From positions 1-64,000 of the forward strand of contig NZ_QFFY01000004.1 in assembly GCF_003131205.1 (NCBI RefSeq): a DNA stretch of 64,000 nt, given 5' to 3'. Numbering within the stretch: position 1 is the first letter of the stretch; each line of letters begins with the position of its first letter. Source of the stretch: Occallatibacter savannae (lineage in GTDB: Bacteria; Acidobacteriota; Terriglobia; Terriglobales; Acidobacteriaceae). Below the pieces are notes generated by a model that saw only the letters and a list, made by a program, of their open reading frames with translations, made no database searches and was not told where the DNA came from. A program made the position numbers and the translations under genes. Below, piece after piece: positions 8,114 through 16,146 of the stretch.

Positions 8114-8575
8114 ATGCGAAACGGTTTGAGAATTCTGCTGTTGCTGGGCTTTACTAGCTGCGCTTTTGCTCAACAGCCCGACTGCAAAGGCATTCAGATT
8201 TTCGAGTCCAAGCTGCCGATCTATCCGCCTATTGCCCGTGCTGCATACATGAAAGGTGTCTTCCACTTTGCGGTGATCGTCTACCCTGATGGCCACTCCG
8301 AGGTTCGATTTGTGGATGGCCCAAGTAAGGGCGCGTTTCAAGTGTTTGCAGTGAGCGGCCGTGATTTCCTTGAGAGCCGTCGATACGGGTGGGTTACTGG
8401 AGGCCAGCACCAATCGTGCAGCTACACGGCTGAGATTGAGTATCGAATGCTACCTGAGGAAGTGAGTTCGCCCAACAATTTCATGCGCGTCACAGACCTT
8501 GATCTTGGTCACACGCTCGTCGAAGTAAAAGCCACTTTGCCGACAATCAACACATCGGTGTCCACCATTCGCTAG
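8114..8575 (+). CDS. secreted TonB C-terminal domain protein
   Basis: 153 aa with a signal peptide (RILLLLGFTSCAFAQ). The mature part has LPIYPPIARAAYMKGVFHFAVI, then YPDGHSEVRFVDGP, then YTAEIEYRML: a TonB_C domain without the usual proline-rich linker or anchor. It is related in kind to the gene at 5557-5907 but keeps its export signal. The role is unknown. It lies between repeats R8 and R9. Confidence 0.75.
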   Translation: MRNGLRILLLLGFTSCAFAQQPDCKGIQIFESKLPIYPPIARAAYMKGVFHFAVIVYPDGHSEVRFVDGPSKGAFQVFAVSGRDFLESRRYGWVTGGQHQSCSYTAEIEYRMLPEEVSSPNNFMRVTDLDLGHTLVEVKATLPTINTSVSTIR

Positions 8576-8610
8576 AGCCTCGATACGTCGCCGAGGCATA
8601 CTGCTGGTGT

Positions 8611-8672
8611 ATCACCGGCTAACGGGATGTTGAGGGTATTCTTTTGCCGCGTCTATTGTTGCCGAGGATGTG
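8611..8672 (+). repeat. array repeat copy R9
   Basis: ATCACCGGCTA start and TTGAGGGTATTC follow the left-half pattern; GTTGCCGAGG lies on the right. The inner pairing is poor, but GAGGAT-gtg-ATCCTC follows directly (8664-8678). It closes the first array before the SDR gene. Confidence 0.6.
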
Positions 8673-8707
8673 ATCCTCACTTCGCTTCAGAGAGGTGCTT
8701 TCGCATC

Positions 8708-9523
8708 TTAACTGAACATGGCAAGCGTTTCTGTCATGAAGGTGTGGTCATCCTGGCCTTTGCGCTTGTCGAGGATTGGCTGAGCGTCATCTCCGGCGGC
8801 GTAACGCAGTTGGTCAGAGCCGTCAGTGGCTGCGCGATAGATAACCTCTGCGACAATGACAGGCTCCGCGCCCTTTTCCATTAGGGGTCCCATGACGGTC
8901 ATCAGTCCACCAACCAGCGGCTGGTATTCGGCAAGAGACTCATCGTTGCTGAACTTGAACGATCGCGTTGCGAAGTCGGTCTTGATCGCGCCAGGTTCAA
9001 CGATTTTGACTTTTACGCCGATCGCGCCTGCTTCGTAAGCTAGCGATTCGCTGATTCCTTCCACGGCGAACTTGGTGCCGTGATAGAGCGTGCCGAACGG
9101 GAAGGTCACCTTGCCTCCGATGGAGGAGATGTTGATGATGACCCCTGAGTGCTGCGCGCGCATGTGCGGCAGCACCGCCCTGGTGGTCTCAAGCAATCCG
9201 ATGACATTGGTGTCGAACTGTTGGCGGACGATCTCCATGCTTGTGGCCTCGAGAGGGCCGTAGGCACCGAAGCCTGCATTGTTGACGAGGACGTCAAGCG
9301 AACCGAAACGATCGATGGCAGCCGCAACTGACTGCTGGATGGTGTCCGGCTTCGTTACATCGAGCGCCGTAACCAGAATTCGATCCAAGGACTGCAGTTC
9401 AGCGCCGTCGGCTGGATTACGCATCGTGGCGACCACGTTCCAACCCTGCTGCTGGAAGTAGAGCGCTGTCGCCTTGCCGATTCCGGTTGAAGCACCGGTG
9501 ATGAGTACAGTTTTTGTTGCCAT
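8708..9523 (-). CDS. SDR family NAD(P)-dependent oxidoreductase
   Basis: 271 aa classical short-chain dehydrogenase. The cofactor motif TGASTGIG is at residues 10-17, NNAGFGAYGP at about 82-91, the catalytic Ser in NISSIGG and the YHGTK pair (Tyr/Lys) at about 155. The substrate cannot be read from the sequence; close family members reduce ketones or act on small aldehydes. It is a single gene divergent from nothing obvious. The 260 bases upstream hold no gene, only the hairpin element at 9700-9744. Confidence 0.9.
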   Translation of the reverse strand: MATKTVLITGASTGIGKATALYFQQQGWNVVATMRNPADGAELQSLDRILVTALDVTKPDTIQQSVAAAIDRFGSLDVLVNNAGFGAYGPLEATSMEIVRQQFDTNVIGLLETTRAVLPHMRAQHSGVIINISSIGGKVTFPFGTLYHGTKFAVEGISESLAYEAGAIGVKVKIVEPGAIKTDFATRSFKFSNDESLAEYQPLVGGLMTVMGPLMEKGAEPVIVAEVIYRAATDGSDQLRYAAGDDAQPILDKRKGQDDHTFMTETLAMFS

Positions 9524-9699
9524 GACTCGTCTCCTTGCTGCAGTTGAAAAGATTCAGCTTGGATGGATGTCGATGCAGAAGGTTCGTGGAGAAGTTGTGC
9601 CCTGATGGGCACTCTGGTTGCGCTGGGAACACGGGCAGGGAGCGCAGATCACCGCACTGTGCGCGGGATGGCAGTAGGCTTTCGTCTTCTCTGGTGACG

Positions 9700-9744
9700 C
9701 CCACTCATCGCAGCACACCCCGGTGCTGCGATGAATGGGGCACA
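9700..9744. repeat. GGGGCAC-tailed hairpin element
   Basis: TCATCGCAGCACC and GGTGCTGCGATGA form a perfect 13-bp stem, framed by CCCAC on the left and GGGGCAC on the right. It is a member of the dispersed hairpin family and lies in the 9524-9784 gap. Confidence 0.75.
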
Positions 9745-9784
9745 GCTTTGGTTTTCGGTCCTGCTGATTACGGCCGAATTGGGG

Positions 9785-10414
9785 CTACTCGCTGATGGGG
9801 GCCATGGATTTGGTGAACTGGTAGGTGTACTGGATGCGGTGGATGACGGTGATGGTGGAGAGGACCGCTAATACCCAGAGGACGGGGGCCATGACGCCCC
9901 AGCGTTCGAAGAGGGCTCCGAGGAGGATGAGGACGATGCGCTCGGGGCGTTCCATGAAGCCGACTTTGCAGGCTCCGATCAGAGCTTCGGCGCGGGCGCG
10001 CGTGTAGCTGACCATCAGCGAGGTGACCATGACGAAGGCGACGAGGACGACATAGCGGAAGCGGTTGATGCGTCCGTAGTAGACGAGGAGGCCGAAGAAG
10101 AGGACGACGTCGGAGTAGCGGTCGATGACGGAGTCGAAGAAGGAACCGAAGACGGTGACCTGGTTGGTCTTGCGGGCGACGCGGCCATCGACCATGTCGA
10201 AGAGGCCGGCGCCGAAGATGACGCAGCCGGCGTAGAAGAACATGATTCCGGCGTTGGAGGCGTTGGCGTGGCCGAAGAAGAAGGCCGCTACGATGTTGAT
10301 GACCAAGCCGATGAAGGTGAGTACGTTGGGAGAGATCTTTGTAAGGGCCAGACCATGAACGATCCGGTCAAGTAGCCAGCCGCAGGCGCGGCCGAAAGCG
10401 CTGGTCCAAGTCAT
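9785..10414 (-). CDS. CDP-alcohol phosphatidyltransferase
   Basis: 209 aa integral membrane enzyme that transfers a phosphatidyl group from CDP-diacylglycerol to an alcohol in phospholipid synthesis. The family signature is complete in FDMVDGRVARKTNQ through GSFFDSVIDRYSD, that is D-x2-D-G-x2-A-R-x8-9-G-x3-D-x3-D. About six hydrophobic segments are present. The acceptor (glycerol phosphate, inositol phosphate or other) cannot be told. It lies 10 bp downstream of the greA gene on the same strand, so both may form one transcript. Confidence 0.88.
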   Translation of the reverse strand: MTWTSAFGRACGWLLDRIVHGLALTKISPNVLTFIGLVINIVAAFFFGHANASNAGIMFFYAGCVIFGAGLFDMVDGRVARKTNQVTVFGSFFDSVIDRYSDVVLFFGLLVYYGRINRFRYVVLVAFVMVTSLMVSYTRARAEALIGACKVGFMERPERIVLILLGALFERWGVMAPVLWVLAVLSTITVIHRIQYTYQFTKSMAPISE

Positions 10415-10424
10415 CGTACTTCCC

Positions 10425-10937
10425 TTACTTATCCGTGCCGGTACCGGCCTCTTCTTCTTCGTCTTCGTCCGCTTCGTCGTGGACGGTGGTGAGCTTGAGG
10501 ATTTCGAGTTCGCGTTTGCCGTTAGGCGTGACGATGGTGGCGGTGTCGCCGACCTGCTTGCCGACGAGTCCTCGCCCGATGGGTGAAGTGGTGGAGATGA
10601 GGCCCTTGGCTACGTCCGACTCTTCGCTGGTGACGAGGCGGTAGACGAGCTCCTCGTCCTTAGTGCTGTCGAAGACTACTACGGTGGAGCCGAAGCCGAC
10701 CTTGTCACGCGGAATGTTGGCGAGGTTGACGAGCGAGAGCTCGGCCATGCGGCGCTTGAGCTGGCCGAGGCGGGCGTTGACGAACTCCTGCCGCTGCTTG
10801 GCCATGTGGTACTCGGCGTTCTCGGAGAGGTCGCCGAGGGAGGCCGCCTTTTTGATCTCGGCCGGCAGTTCGTGAGCGAGTTCATGCTCGAGAGCAGCAA
10901 TCTCTTTGAGGAGCTGCTTTCTGATGTGGTCGGGCAT
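10425..10937 (-). CDS. greA: transcription elongation factor GreA
   Basis: 170 aa. GreA binds the secondary channel of RNA polymerase and stimulates cleavage of backtracked RNA. The N-terminal coiled coil is clear (LLKEIAALEHELAHELP through AEYHMAKQRQEFVNARLGQL), and the C-terminal domain has PIGRGLVGKQVGD and TIVTPNGKRELEI. It has a short acidic tail (DEADEDEEEEAG) beyond the usual ~158 residues. It is followed by the phosphatidyltransferase gene 10 bp downstream. The 240 bases upstream to the next gene hold nothing I can name. Confidence 0.93.
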   Translation of the reverse strand: MPDHIRKQLLKEIAALEHELAHELPAEIKKAASLGDLSENAEYHMAKQRQEFVNARLGQLKRRMAELSLVNLANIPRDKVGFGSTVVVFDSTKDEELVYRLVTSEESDVAKGLISTTSPIGRGLVGKQVGDTATIVTPNGKRELEILKLTTVHDEADEDEEEEAGTGTDK

Positions 10938-11181
10938 TCAGTGATCCGTGGCGGCGGGCGGGGAGTGCTCAACCGCGAGAGATGAAACGTCCTTAGAAGG
11001 TTAATTATACGCGCCGTTGAGGACGCTGAATGCGGCGGAGCCAGGTGGATGCGGGGTGCGCGGGAGGATCGGTGGGCGGAGGGGCAGGATGAGTTTTTTC
11101 GTGGCGAGGGGGAATAAAGCGGCGGGTTGCTGGTTATCGACTGTGAACGGGCGTGAAGGATGAGCCGAGTTCGAGGAGAGG

Positions 11182-12192
11182 ATGATGCGTGACTTGCAAT
11201 TCGAGCAGATGGAGATGGCGCCGGAGAAGGGTTTGAGCGAGGACGGAGGCGTAAGCGCAGATGGGATCGACCGGCGTGGATTTTTGAAGTGCATGGCGTG
11301 GGCGGGAACAGGGCTGGTGTGGACCTTTGCGGCAGGCGTGCCGACGTCAAGGGCGTTTGGGGAAGGAGCGCGCGGAGGCGGGAAGTCGGATTTCAGCTTT
11401 GTGCAGATCAGCGACAGCCACATTGGGTTCAACAAGCCGGCGAATACGGATGTGACGGCTACGCTGCAGAAGGCGCTGACGAAGATCGATGGGGCGGCGC
11501 AGACGCCGGACTTTCTGATTCATACGGGGGACCTGACGCATTCGTCGAAAGCGAGCGAGTTCGACACGCTGGGGCAATTAGTCAATCGACGGCAGGTTTT
11601 CTATGTGCCGGGCGAGCACGATACGTCGGTCGATGACGGAAAGATGTACCTGGAGCGCTACGGGAAGGGAACGAAGGGGAACGGCTGGTACAGCTTCGAC
11701 CACAAGGGCGTGCACTTTGTGGGGCTGAACAACGTGGTGCAGCTGGAGGGAATGGGGAAGCTGGGGCAGCCGCAGATCGATTGGCTCAAGGATGATCTGC
11801 GCGCGGTGAGGAGCAGTACGCCGGTGGTGGTGTTTGCGCACATCCCGTTGTGGGCGGTGTATCCGGAGTGGGGATGGGGGACGTCGGACAGCGAGCAGGC
11901 ATTTGGGGCGCTGAAGCGATTTGGGTCAGTGACGGTGCTGAACGGGCATATCCACCAAGTAATGCAGAAGGTGGAGGGGAACGTGACGTTCCATACAGCG
12001 ATGTCGACGGCCTTTCCGCAGCCCGCGCCGGGAGCGGCGCCGAGTCCGGGGCCGATGAAGGTGGCGGCGGAGAAGCTGGAGAGCGTGCTGGGCATTACAG
12101 ATGTGAACTTCGTGGCACAGCGGCGAGAGCTGGCTGTGGTGGATGCGACGCTGGCCCAGGAGAACGCGGAGAAGCGGGTGCTGGGGCTGTGA
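11182..12192 (+). CDS. Tat-exported metallophosphoesterase
   Basis: 336 aa. A twin-arginine signal (DRRGFLKCMAWAGTGL) lies at about residues 30-55. Calcineurin-like motifs follow: SDSHIG (D-x-H), HTGDLTH, PGEHD, FAHIPLW and NGHIHQV. In the third motif the usual GNHD is GEHD, so a metal-ligand Asn is replaced by Glu. The substrate is unknown. The stop overlaps the ATG of the following haem-binding protein (TGATG), placing it first in a five-gene operon with two cytochromes, an ECF sigma factor and an anti-sigma factor. Confidence 0.88.
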   Translation: MMRDLQFEQMEMAPEKGLSEDGGVSADGIDRRGFLKCMAWAGTGLVWTFAAGVPTSRAFGEGARGGGKSDFSFVQISDSHIGFNKPANTDVTATLQKALTKIDGAAQTPDFLIHTGDLTHSSKASEFDTLGQLVNRRQVFYVPGEHDTSVDDGKMYLERYGKGTKGNGWYSFDHKGVHFVGLNNVVQLEGMGKLGQPQIDWLKDDLRAVRSSTPVVVFAHIPLWAVYPEWGWGTSDSEQAFGALKRFGSVTVLNGHIHQVMQKVEGNVTFHTAMSTAFPQPAPGAAPSPGPMKVAAEKLESVLGITDVNFVAQRRELAVVDATLAQENAEKRVLGL

Positions 12193-12689
12193 TGGTGGGG
12201 AAGATTACGACTGGATTTGCGGGAGCTGTGTTTGCCGCGGCGCTGGGATTGTCGTTTGTGCATCCGTGGGGCGATGTGCGGAATGTGGACGCGGGGGGCG
12301 AACTGCTGGGAGGGAGCGAGATTTCGCCGGGAGTAAGGCAGGTGCTGGAGCAGAAGTGCGGGGATTGCCACTCGAACCGGACGCACTGGCCGGTGTACAG
12401 CAGGCTGGCTCCGGGGTCGTGGGTGATGGAGCACGACGTGAGCGATGGGAGGCAGGCGCTGAACTTTTCGCGATGGCAGAAGATGCGCGCGGACCAGCAG
12501 ATCGAGGCGCTGTCGCGAATTGCGGCGGAGATTCGCAGCGAAGAGATGCCGCCGACGGCGTACACGATGATGCATCCGACGCGGCACATCAGCGATGCGG
12601 AGAAGCAGGCGGTGGCGGCGTGGGCGCGCGCTGAGCGACGGCGGGTGAGAGCGGCGATGGAAGGGCAGAAGGAGAAGAGCGGGCAATGA
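12192..12689 (+). CDS. haem-binding domain protein, membrane-anchored
   Basis: 165 aa with an N-terminal hydrophobic anchor or signal (about residues 5-23) and one haem-c motif, CGDCH, followed by SNRTHWPVYSRLAP. This is the pattern of the haem_bd family of periplasmic proteins. EEMPP and a histidine-rich HPTRHIS follow, the latter possibly supplying the distal ligand. It overlaps both neighbours by 1-4 bp, so translation is probably coupled. It likely passes electrons with the cytochrome encoded next. Confidence 0.82.
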   Translation: MVGKITTGFAGAVFAAALGLSFVHPWGDVRNVDAGGELLGGSEISPGVRQVLEQKCGDCHSNRTHWPVYSRLAPGSWVMEHDVSDGRQALNFSRWQKMRADQQIEALSRIAAEIRSEEMPPTAYTMMHPTRHISDAEKQAVAAWARAERRRVRAAMEGQKEKSGQ

Positions 12690-13105
12690 GCGGCAAGGGA
12701 GCGAGGCGGTTCTGGGTGGTGCTGGGGTGGTCGTGGGGTGCGTGCACGCTGGCGATTTTGCTGTACCCAACGCAGGGAGTGACGGAGGTGGGACCAAGGG
12801 TAAATGCGGCGAATGGGAAGGTGCTGTTTGAGAAGCGATGCACGGGGTGCCACTCGCTGGATAAGAACAAGGAGGGTCCGCGGCTGGCGGGAGTTTACGG
12901 AAGGAAGGCAGGGGCGGTTGCGGACTTCAGCTATTCCGCGGAGTTGAAGGCGGCGAAGATCACGTGGGATGGGCCGATGCTGGACCGGTGGCTGGCGAAT
13001 CCGGATGCGGTGGTGAAGGATAACGATATGGCCTTTCATGTGGCCGATCCAAGAGAGAGAGGCGACATCATCGAATTTCTTCGAGTGGTATCCTCGGGCA
13101 AATAG
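12686..13105 (+). CDS. class I cytochrome c, membrane-anchored
   Basis: 139 aa. An N-terminal membrane segment (VVLGWSWGACTLAILL) is followed by a cytochrome c fold with CTGCH at about residues 52-56, GPRLAGVYGRKAG, and a Met axial-ligand candidate in DNDMAFHV. The C-terminal helix is RGDIIEFLRVV. It overlaps the preceding gene by ATGA and precedes the ECF sigma gene by 20 bp. Confidence 0.88.
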   Translation: MSGKGARRFWVVLGWSWGACTLAILLYPTQGVTEVGPRVNAANGKVLFEKRCTGCHSLDKNKEGPRLAGVYGRKAGAVADFSYSAELKAAKITWDGPMLDRWLANPDAVVKDNDMAFHVADPRERGDIIEFLRVVSSGK

Positions 13106-13125
13106 ATGGGTGCGAAAGGTTCCGG

Positions 13126-13644
13126 ATGGAGCGAGCGTTCTTCGAGCAGCTGGCGATGCCGCTGTTCGATCAGCTCTACAATCACGCATGCTGGCTGACT
13201 GGGGATCGCGCGGATGCCGAAGACCTGGTGCAGGAGACGTACGCAAAGGCGCTGAAGGGTTTTGGATCGTTTGCGGAAGGGACGAATCTGCGGGCGTGGA
13301 TGTTCCGGATTCTGCGCAATGCGTTTTTGAATTCGCGGAGCGGGCTGAAGCAGAAGACCTCGTACCTGGAGGATGAGGAGACGGGGTTGGATGAGGCGGT
13401 TGCGCACGAGGTGACGCCGGAGGCGCTGCTGCTGGCGACGGAGAGCCAGGAGGCGGTTTTCAGGGCGCTGGAGAAGCTGCCGGTGGCGCATCGCGAGATT
13501 ATCTTGCTGTGCGATGTGGATGAGATGTCGTACCGGGAGATCGCGCAGGTGCTGGATGTTCCGGCGGGGACGGTGATGTCGCGATTGGCGCGGGCGCGGC
13601 GGAATTTGCGCGCGGCGCTGGGCGCGAGGGAGGCAGTGCGATGA
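13126..13644 (+). CDS. ECF RNA polymerase sigma factor
   Basis: 172 aa with sigma region 2 (ADAEDLVQETYAKALKGF, then LRAWMFRILRNAFLN) and region 4 (LPVAHREIILLCDVDEMSYREIAQ..PAGTVMSRLARARRNL). It probably directs transcription of an envelope or redox stress regulon and is held by the anti-sigma factor encoded immediately downstream (4-bp overlap). Being in one operon with cytochromes and a phosphoesterase suggests the operon is part of its own regulon; that is inference. Confidence 0.93.
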   Translation: MERAFFEQLAMPLFDQLYNHACWLTGDRADAEDLVQETYAKALKGFGSFAEGTNLRAWMFRILRNAFLNSRSGLKQKTSYLEDEETGLDEAVAHEVTPEALLLATESQEAVFRALEKLPVAHREIILLCDVDEMSYREIAQVLDVPAGTVMSRLARARRNLRAALGAREAVR

Positions 13645-14390
13645 CGGCGTGCGGTCAGGATCGCAATGCGCTGGCGGCGTATCTCGACGGCGAGCTTGCG
13701 GGAGAGCAGGAGCGGAAACTCGCGGAGCATCTGCGGAGCTGTCCTGAATGCGCGGCGGAGGTCGCAGCGCAGGTGAGGCTGCGGCGGGCGATGAAGCCTG
13801 CGGCGATGAGGTTTGCGCCGAGCGCGGAGTTCAGGCGAAAGGTGCAGGGGCAGATCGCGCCGAAGCGGAGTGCGGGGTTGCGGTGGTTGTGGCCGGCTGC
13901 GGTTGCGGCGTTGGCGATGATGGTGCTGGCCGTGGTGTGGACGCGGCAGAGCGCGGCGAGAAACGAGGCGTTTCAAGAGGTGGCTGATTTGCACGTGGCG
14001 GATATGGCGAGCGCGAACCCTTACGATGTGGTGTCTTCAGACCGGCACACGGTGAAGCCGTGGTTTCAGGGGAAGATTCCGTTTGCGTTTAACTTGCCGG
14101 AGTTTGCGGGGAGTGAGTTCACGCTGCTGGGCGGGAAGCTGGTGTATCTGCATCAGCAGGCGACGGCGCAGCTTGTGGTGGGCACGGGCAAGCACAAGAT
14201 TTCGGTGATGATCGTGCAGGATGATGCGAAGTTCGGGACGGCGCTGCCGTTTGCGGGCGGGGTGTCGGTGCGGGATTCGTTCAATGTGGAGACGTGGGAG
14301 AAGAATGGGCTGCGGTTTTATGTGATTGGGGATGCGGAGCAGGGAGCGATTCACCGGCTGGCGCAGGCGCTGCAGGGGGCGAATGGGTAG
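13641..14390 (+). CDS. zinc-finger anti-sigma factor
   Basis: 249 aa. The N-terminal zinc-binding anti-sigma domain (ZAS) is seen as EHLRSCPECAAEV (H-x3-C-x2-C). A transmembrane helix lies at about residues 88-107 (WPAAVAALAMMVLAVVW), and a periplasmic sensor part of about 140 residues follows (GKIPFAFNLPEFAGSEFTLLG.., RFYVIGDAEQ). Paired with the ECF factor by overlap. Confidence 0.88.
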   Translation: MTACGQDRNALAAYLDGELAGEQERKLAEHLRSCPECAAEVAAQVRLRRAMKPAAMRFAPSAEFRRKVQGQIAPKRSAGLRWLWPAAVAALAMMVLAVVWTRQSAARNEAFQEVADLHVADMASANPYDVVSSDRHTVKPWFQGKIPFAFNLPEFAGSEFTLLGGKLVYLHQQATAQLVVGTGKHKISVMIVQDDAKFGTALPFAGGVSVRDSFNVETWEKNGLRFYVIGDAEQGAIHRLAQALQGANG

Positions 14391-14404
14391 GGATGTTTCC
14401 ATGC

Positions 14405-14460
14405 CAGCTGTGGGGAAGTTCTACAAGTTTTTGCCCTCAAGTTCCGGATGGCCGGTGATT
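14405..14460 (-). repeat. array repeat copy R10
   Basis: Read on the minus strand: AATCACCGGCC, then GGAACTT pairing with AAGTTCC, and apical CAA-aaac-TTG. It opens the second repeat-bounded block. Confidence 0.8.
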
Positions 14461-14575
14461 GGCTCCGTTGCCCTTAGATCGTCACCGCCTCCTCAAAAAT
14501 GGGAACAAGGATCACCTGGGTCAAGCAGCTACACTGGAGCGGCGCGTCCGGCTTGCCCACAGAGAGGCTCGAGTG

Positions 14576-14944
14576 ATGCATGATCCGAAAATCGACGGCG
14601 ATTGCATTCGCTGGGCCGATTCAAGCCTTCTTCAAATTGAAGCTGGGTATGACAACTTCAGCATCCTTGTGCAGGAGGGGTCAGGAACAAAGAAGATCGT
14701 CACGTGCGCCGGATACATTGGCTACCAGATGATCGGCTTCTGGGATGAAGTTATCGTGGAGACAGCGAGAGTGCTTTCGGATCATCCCTTCCTTGTCGAG
14801 TGCGAGAAGAGATTGATATCTCTTCCGGCGAACGGTGCCAAAGATAGGTCTGCCGTTGGCAATCACCTCCTGGACATCGCGCTTATTGATGGCTGTAGAT
14901 TTTGGGTCTGCGCACACCATTTCCGCTGCGATTCTGCTCAGTAA
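14576..14944 (+). CDS. uncharacterised small protein
   Basis: 122 aa, not recognised. It has no signal or membrane segment and is mixed alpha/beta in character (QIEAGYDNFSILVQEG, YIGYQMIGFWDEVIVETARVL). Start at 14576 is chosen because AGAGAGG lies upstream and the longer frame has no protein-like sequence. It is placed alone between repeats R10 and R11, like the genes of the first array, and has similar low-GC codon use. Confidence 0.55.
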   Translation: MHDPKIDGDCIRWADSSLLQIEAGYDNFSILVQEGSGTKKIVTCAGYIGYQMIGFWDEVIVETARVLSDHPFLVECEKRLISLPANGAKDRSAVGNHLLDIALIDGCRFWVCAHHFRCDSAQ

Positions 14945-14975
14945 CAAAGCCGAACAGAACGCTCCTCAGACAGCC

Positions 14976-15031
14976 TCGTCGCGCTGATAACGGCAACATC
15001 TTGCTCTCAAAGCGATGGTGGCCGGTTATTC
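14976..15031 (-). repeat. array repeat copy R11
   Basis: Read on the minus strand: AATAACCGGCCACCATCGC, close to copy R7, with apical CAA-gatg-TTG. The far half is poorly conserved. Confidence 0.65.
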
Positions 15032-15054
15032 GCCCGAGAGCGGCTCTTTTAAGG

Positions 15055-15408
15055 CTATTCGCCCTCATATATGCGCAGGCCGCAATTGTCACACTTTCTC
15101 CCTAATACGTTTCTTGGCGTGGCAATGAATCCTCCGAAGAAATTCTTCCCGCAGCGTGGGCAGGGATAACTTCGAAGCCGCGAGACTGTAAAGAGATACA
15201 TGGCCCCAAGTAATCCTGAAGCGGCAAGGAATGCGGTATCGCCTGTAGGAAAAATGTGTTTCAATGCTCTCTCTGTTAAGGCAATGAAGGGAAAGAACGC
15301 GACGAACTCGACGCAGATAAGGACGGCAAGCCACATGCGGCGGTCCCTATAGGCTCGCCACTGAATTTGATACCGGTGCGCGTCGCTCTCCACAGTGTTG
15401 TCGGGCAC
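15055..15408 (-). CDS. small membrane protein with C-terminal zinc ribbon
   Basis: 117 aa from the preferred GTG at 15408 (GTG 15393 is also possible). Two membrane segments (LAVLICVEFVAFFPFIAL and LAASGLLGAMYLFTV) are followed by a four-Cys ribbon CPRCGKNFF...KCDNCGLRIYEG. Similar short proteins are common in Acidobacteria; the role is unknown. The frame is open to an ATG at 15516, but that codon lies inside repeat R12 and the extra residues look non-coding, so the shorter form is given. Confidence 0.65.
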   Translation of the reverse strand: MPDNTVESDAHRYQIQWRAYRDRRMWLAVLICVEFVAFFPFIALTERALKHIFPTGDTAFLAASGLLGAMYLFTVSRLRSYPCPRCGKNFFGGFIATPRNVLGRKCDNCGLRIYEGE

Positions 15409-15500
15409 AAATGAGTCAGATTCTAATGCCGCTGCGGCGAGGAAAAGCCTGCAGCACCCAATCGCATAGACGAGTTTATATCCCTGTCGACAAGATATGG

Positions 15501-15566
15501 GCCAGTGGTCGGCCATGGGGAACTTAACAATCTTTTGCTCTCAAGTTCAGCATCCCCGGTCACTCG
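15501..15566 (-). repeat. array repeat copy R12
   Basis: Read on the minus strand: GTGACCGGGGATG, then GAACTT paired with AAGTTC, apical CAA-aaga-TTG, and a right end CCATGGCCGACCACTGG. It aligns end to end with R5 and R8. It lies upstream of the disrupted paralogue, as R7 does for the intact one. Confidence 0.85.
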
Positions 15567-15642
15567 ACCTAGATCGCTCTTTTCCGTCCATCGCTACTTC
15601 GCTCGGCTCTATCATCGTGTTGAAAAGGGGGCGCGAGATTCG

Positions 15643-16140
15643 ATGCTGGATGGGCGGCGGAACATGCTTTCGCAGGATGAAATTGTGGCCGAGAACGATA
15701 GGTTTTTCGCACCGATCGGTCCAACACTCGTCGATCTTGCTCGGCGCTACAATTTGTTCATTGAGAAGTACTACCACGATGCTCCTTGTTGGAGCCTAGG
15801 CTTCTCTCCGCCACAGGGTGGGTTCGCCAAAATAGACATCTGCCAAGAGAGCGAGACCACGGTTAGCATCGGTGGCGTCTGGTAGGTAGATGACTACGAT
15901 CATGGAACTCGATCGCTGAAATGGACCGACAAAAAAGAGGTCGAACGCGAGTCGGGTTTGGTTGAGCAACATGTGATTGCACAATTCAAGACCCTATTGG
16001 CCTCAAAGGTAGGAGAGTATACCCAGGTTGCAACGGGTTACGCCGGATTCTGGTCGAGGACGTGGTCGAAAGAACAATTCGAGCAGTTGCAACAGGACGA
16101 AAGATTTCCGGTTCCAAACCTCAACTCTTTTGAGTTGTGA
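15643..16140 (+). pseudogene. paralogue of the 6901-7395 gene, interrupted by an in-frame TAG
   Basis: The frame reads MLDGRRNMLSQDEIVAENDR and continues through FFAPIGPTLVDLARRYNLF to IGGVW. It then meets TAG at 15883-15885, and resumes in the same frame as VDDYDHGTRSLKW through RGFWSRTW-like (AGFWSRTWSKEQFEQL) to a TGA at 16138-16140. The intact paralogue has Phe (W-F-M-Y-D-Y-D) where the TAG falls. No frameshift is needed, so a single nonsense change, or much less likely a readthrough codon, explains it. Either half could still be translated. Confidence 0.8.
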
Positions 16141-16146
16141 GCGGAT

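Noticed and set aside
4149..8672. Classical integron cassette array with attC sites
   Set aside because: The repeats do not carry the paired RYYYAAC and GTTRRRY cores, and no tyrosine integrase gene is visible in the window. Only the layout is integron-like.
11347..13246. Long minus-strand frames opposite the cytochrome-sigma operon
   Set aside because: They are Arg/Pro/His-rich shadows of GC-rich plus-strand genes, with no recognisable domains.
15883..15885. TAG as a pyrrolysine or other recoding site
   Set aside because: The intact paralogue has Phe here, no recoding element is visible, and no other gene in the window suggests amber recoding. A nonsense mutation is simpler.
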